DNA of 64,000 bases from Brucella pseudogrignonensis (lineage in GTDB: Bacteria; Pseudomonadota; Alphaproteobacteria; Rhizobiales; Rhizobiaceae). The DNA is taken from positions 313,501-377,500 of the forward strand of contig NZ_JAVLAT010000002.1 in assembly GCF_032190615.1 (NCBI RefSeq). The letters run 5' to 3'. The notes beneath the pieces were generated by a model, which was not told the origin of the DNA, ran no database searches, and was given only the letters and a program-made list of their open reading frames with translations. A program made the position numbers and the translations under genes. This document shows positions 63,328 through 64,000 of this stretch, in pieces; positions within the stretch are counted from its first letter, which is position 1, and each line of letters opens with the position of its first letter.

Positions 63328-64000
63328 ATGGCACGGAAAAACATTTTTCAGAGCGTCATGAAGACGGAAGAAGCAGATGGAGCCGCTGCTGCGCCGGTCG
63401 AGAATGTTACGCGCCGTTTTGGTGCCGCAAAATCATTGTCAGCATCGATCGATGAACTCGCCAAACAGGCATCCCATAAGCTTGATGGTGAAGCAATTGT
63501 CGATCTGGATCCTGCTCTTCTCGATGTGTCTTTCGTTGCAGATCGTCTTCCTGAAACTGATGATCACGAATATAAAGAGCTTTTAGAGGCCGTTCGTGAG
63601 CGGGGACAGGATAGTCCTATTCTCGTGCGCCCTCACCCAGAGACCAACGGTCGCTATATGATCGTCTTTGGTCATCGTCGTGCCAAGGTCGCGCATGAGC
63701 TTGGTATCAAAGTTAAAGCAGTTATCAAACCGCTGGCTGATCTGGAACATATCCTGAGCCAGGGTCAGGAAAACTCAGCACGTGCAAATCTCAGCTTCAT
63801 TGAACGCGTCTTATTTGCAGCGCGCCTCGAAGAGCTGCATTATAGCCGCGAAGCTATTCAAGCAGCGCTTTCTATCGATTATCAGACTCTATCGAAAATG
63901 CTGACAATTCCACGTGCTATTCCAGAAGACATGCTGGTTGCTATTGGTCCCGCAAAAGGTGTTGGTCGTGATCGCTGGTTGGAATTACGCAAGCTGATTG
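63328..64000 (+). CDS. repB: Partition protein RepB (ParB family), cut by window end
   Basis: The first 224 residues of a repABC RepB; the frame is open to the window edge. Seen: MARKNIFQSVMKTEEADG start typical of RepB, ParB/Srx-like segment ERGQDSPILVRPHPETNGRY and IVFGHRRAKVAHELG, then the start of the helix-turn-helix region NLSFIERVLFAARLEELHYS, SIDYQTLSKMLTIPRAI. GGATAAGAG precedes ATG 63328. It binds parS and cooperates with RepA. repC, the replication initiator, should follow outside. Confidence 0.95.
   Translation, partial: MARKNIFQSVMKTEEADGAAAAPVENVTRRFGAAKSLSASIDELAKQASHKLDGEAIVDLDPALLDVSFVADRLPETDDHEYKELLEAVRERGQDSPILVRPHPETNGRYMIVFGHRRAKVAHELGIKVKAVIKPLADLEHILSQGQENSARANLSFIERVLFAARLEELHYSREAIQAALSIDYQTLSKMLTIPRAIPEDMLVAIGPAKGVGRDRWLELRKLI

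Overview
The window looks like part of a repABC-type secondary replicon (chromid or megaplasmid) of an alphaproteobacterium in the order Rhizobiales, most likely Brucellaceae (Ochrobactrum/Brucella-like). The grounds are a repA-repB pair at the right end, an RpoE-ChrR singlet-oxygen sigma/anti-sigma pair of the Rhodobacter type, a ureABC-EFGD-urea transporter-amtB-nickel transporter cluster, many periplasmic-binding-protein ABC importers, and Lrp and IclR regulators. The organism name is inference; no rRNA or tRNA gene was seen.

Layout. 1-6.3 kb is a visibly AT-richer accessory block. It holds the 3' part of a large RHS/YD-repeat protein with a TcC-like core end and an unrecognised tip, then a long unrecognised gene whose single frame (2560-6291) is cut by two TAG codons, then a strong terminator. 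6.4-9.3 kb holds a YhiN-type flavoprotein, an Lrp regulator and the wreck of a phosphotransferase/class III aminotransferase fusion gene. 9.3-16.4 kb is an RpoE-ChrR stress module. rpoE has a TGATCC-N18-TAAGA promoter, and a convergent six-gene operon (FAD oxidoreductase, DUF1365, cyclopropane-fatty-acid-synthase-like methyltransferase, DUF2147, DUF2177, TspO) has a matching TGAACC-N18-TAAGA promoter. A DUF1295 membrane protein is divergent from that operon.

16.5-31.5 kb is a nickel and urea block: nikR, an SLC13-like permease, ureABC, ureEFGD, a urea transporter, amtB and a nikABCDE-type ABC importer. A NikR-like operator (GTAAGA-N16-TCATAC) lies just upstream of nikA. Nickel import, urease assembly, urea entry and ammonium movement are therefore encoded together. 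31.8-38.9 kb holds an IclR regulator, a polar amino acid/opine-type ABC importer and three catabolic enzymes (DHDPS-family aldolase, FMN 2-hydroxyacid dehydrogenase, FAD-linked oxidase). 38.9-46.6 kb holds a GAF histidine kinase and LuxR-type regulator divergent from a sugar ABC importer with an SMP-30 lactonase. 46.7-53.9 kb holds an HPP-CBS membrane protein, an ornithine cyclodeaminase pseudogene, a RocB-like M20 peptidase, an amino acid ABC importer and an Lrp regulator, which together suggest arginine/ornithine use. 53.9-58 kb holds a peptide-deformylase-like protein lacking key catalytic residues, a phytase-like esterase and a secreted alkaline phosphatase. 58.1-60.6 kb is a three-gene unit: a Tat-type exported small protein, an ABC ATPase and an FtsX-like permease with a histidine-rich loop. 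60.6-64 kb has an IS66-type transposase remnant, a striking palindromic back-to-back promoter, about 0.9 kb of sparse DNA, and repA-repB with TAGAC-type palindromes that are candidate parS or operator sites.

The features most worth attention are the amber-split repeat protein, the TcC-like RHS tip, the RpoE regulon, the degenerate deformylase, the His-rich exporter unit, and the palindromes around repA.
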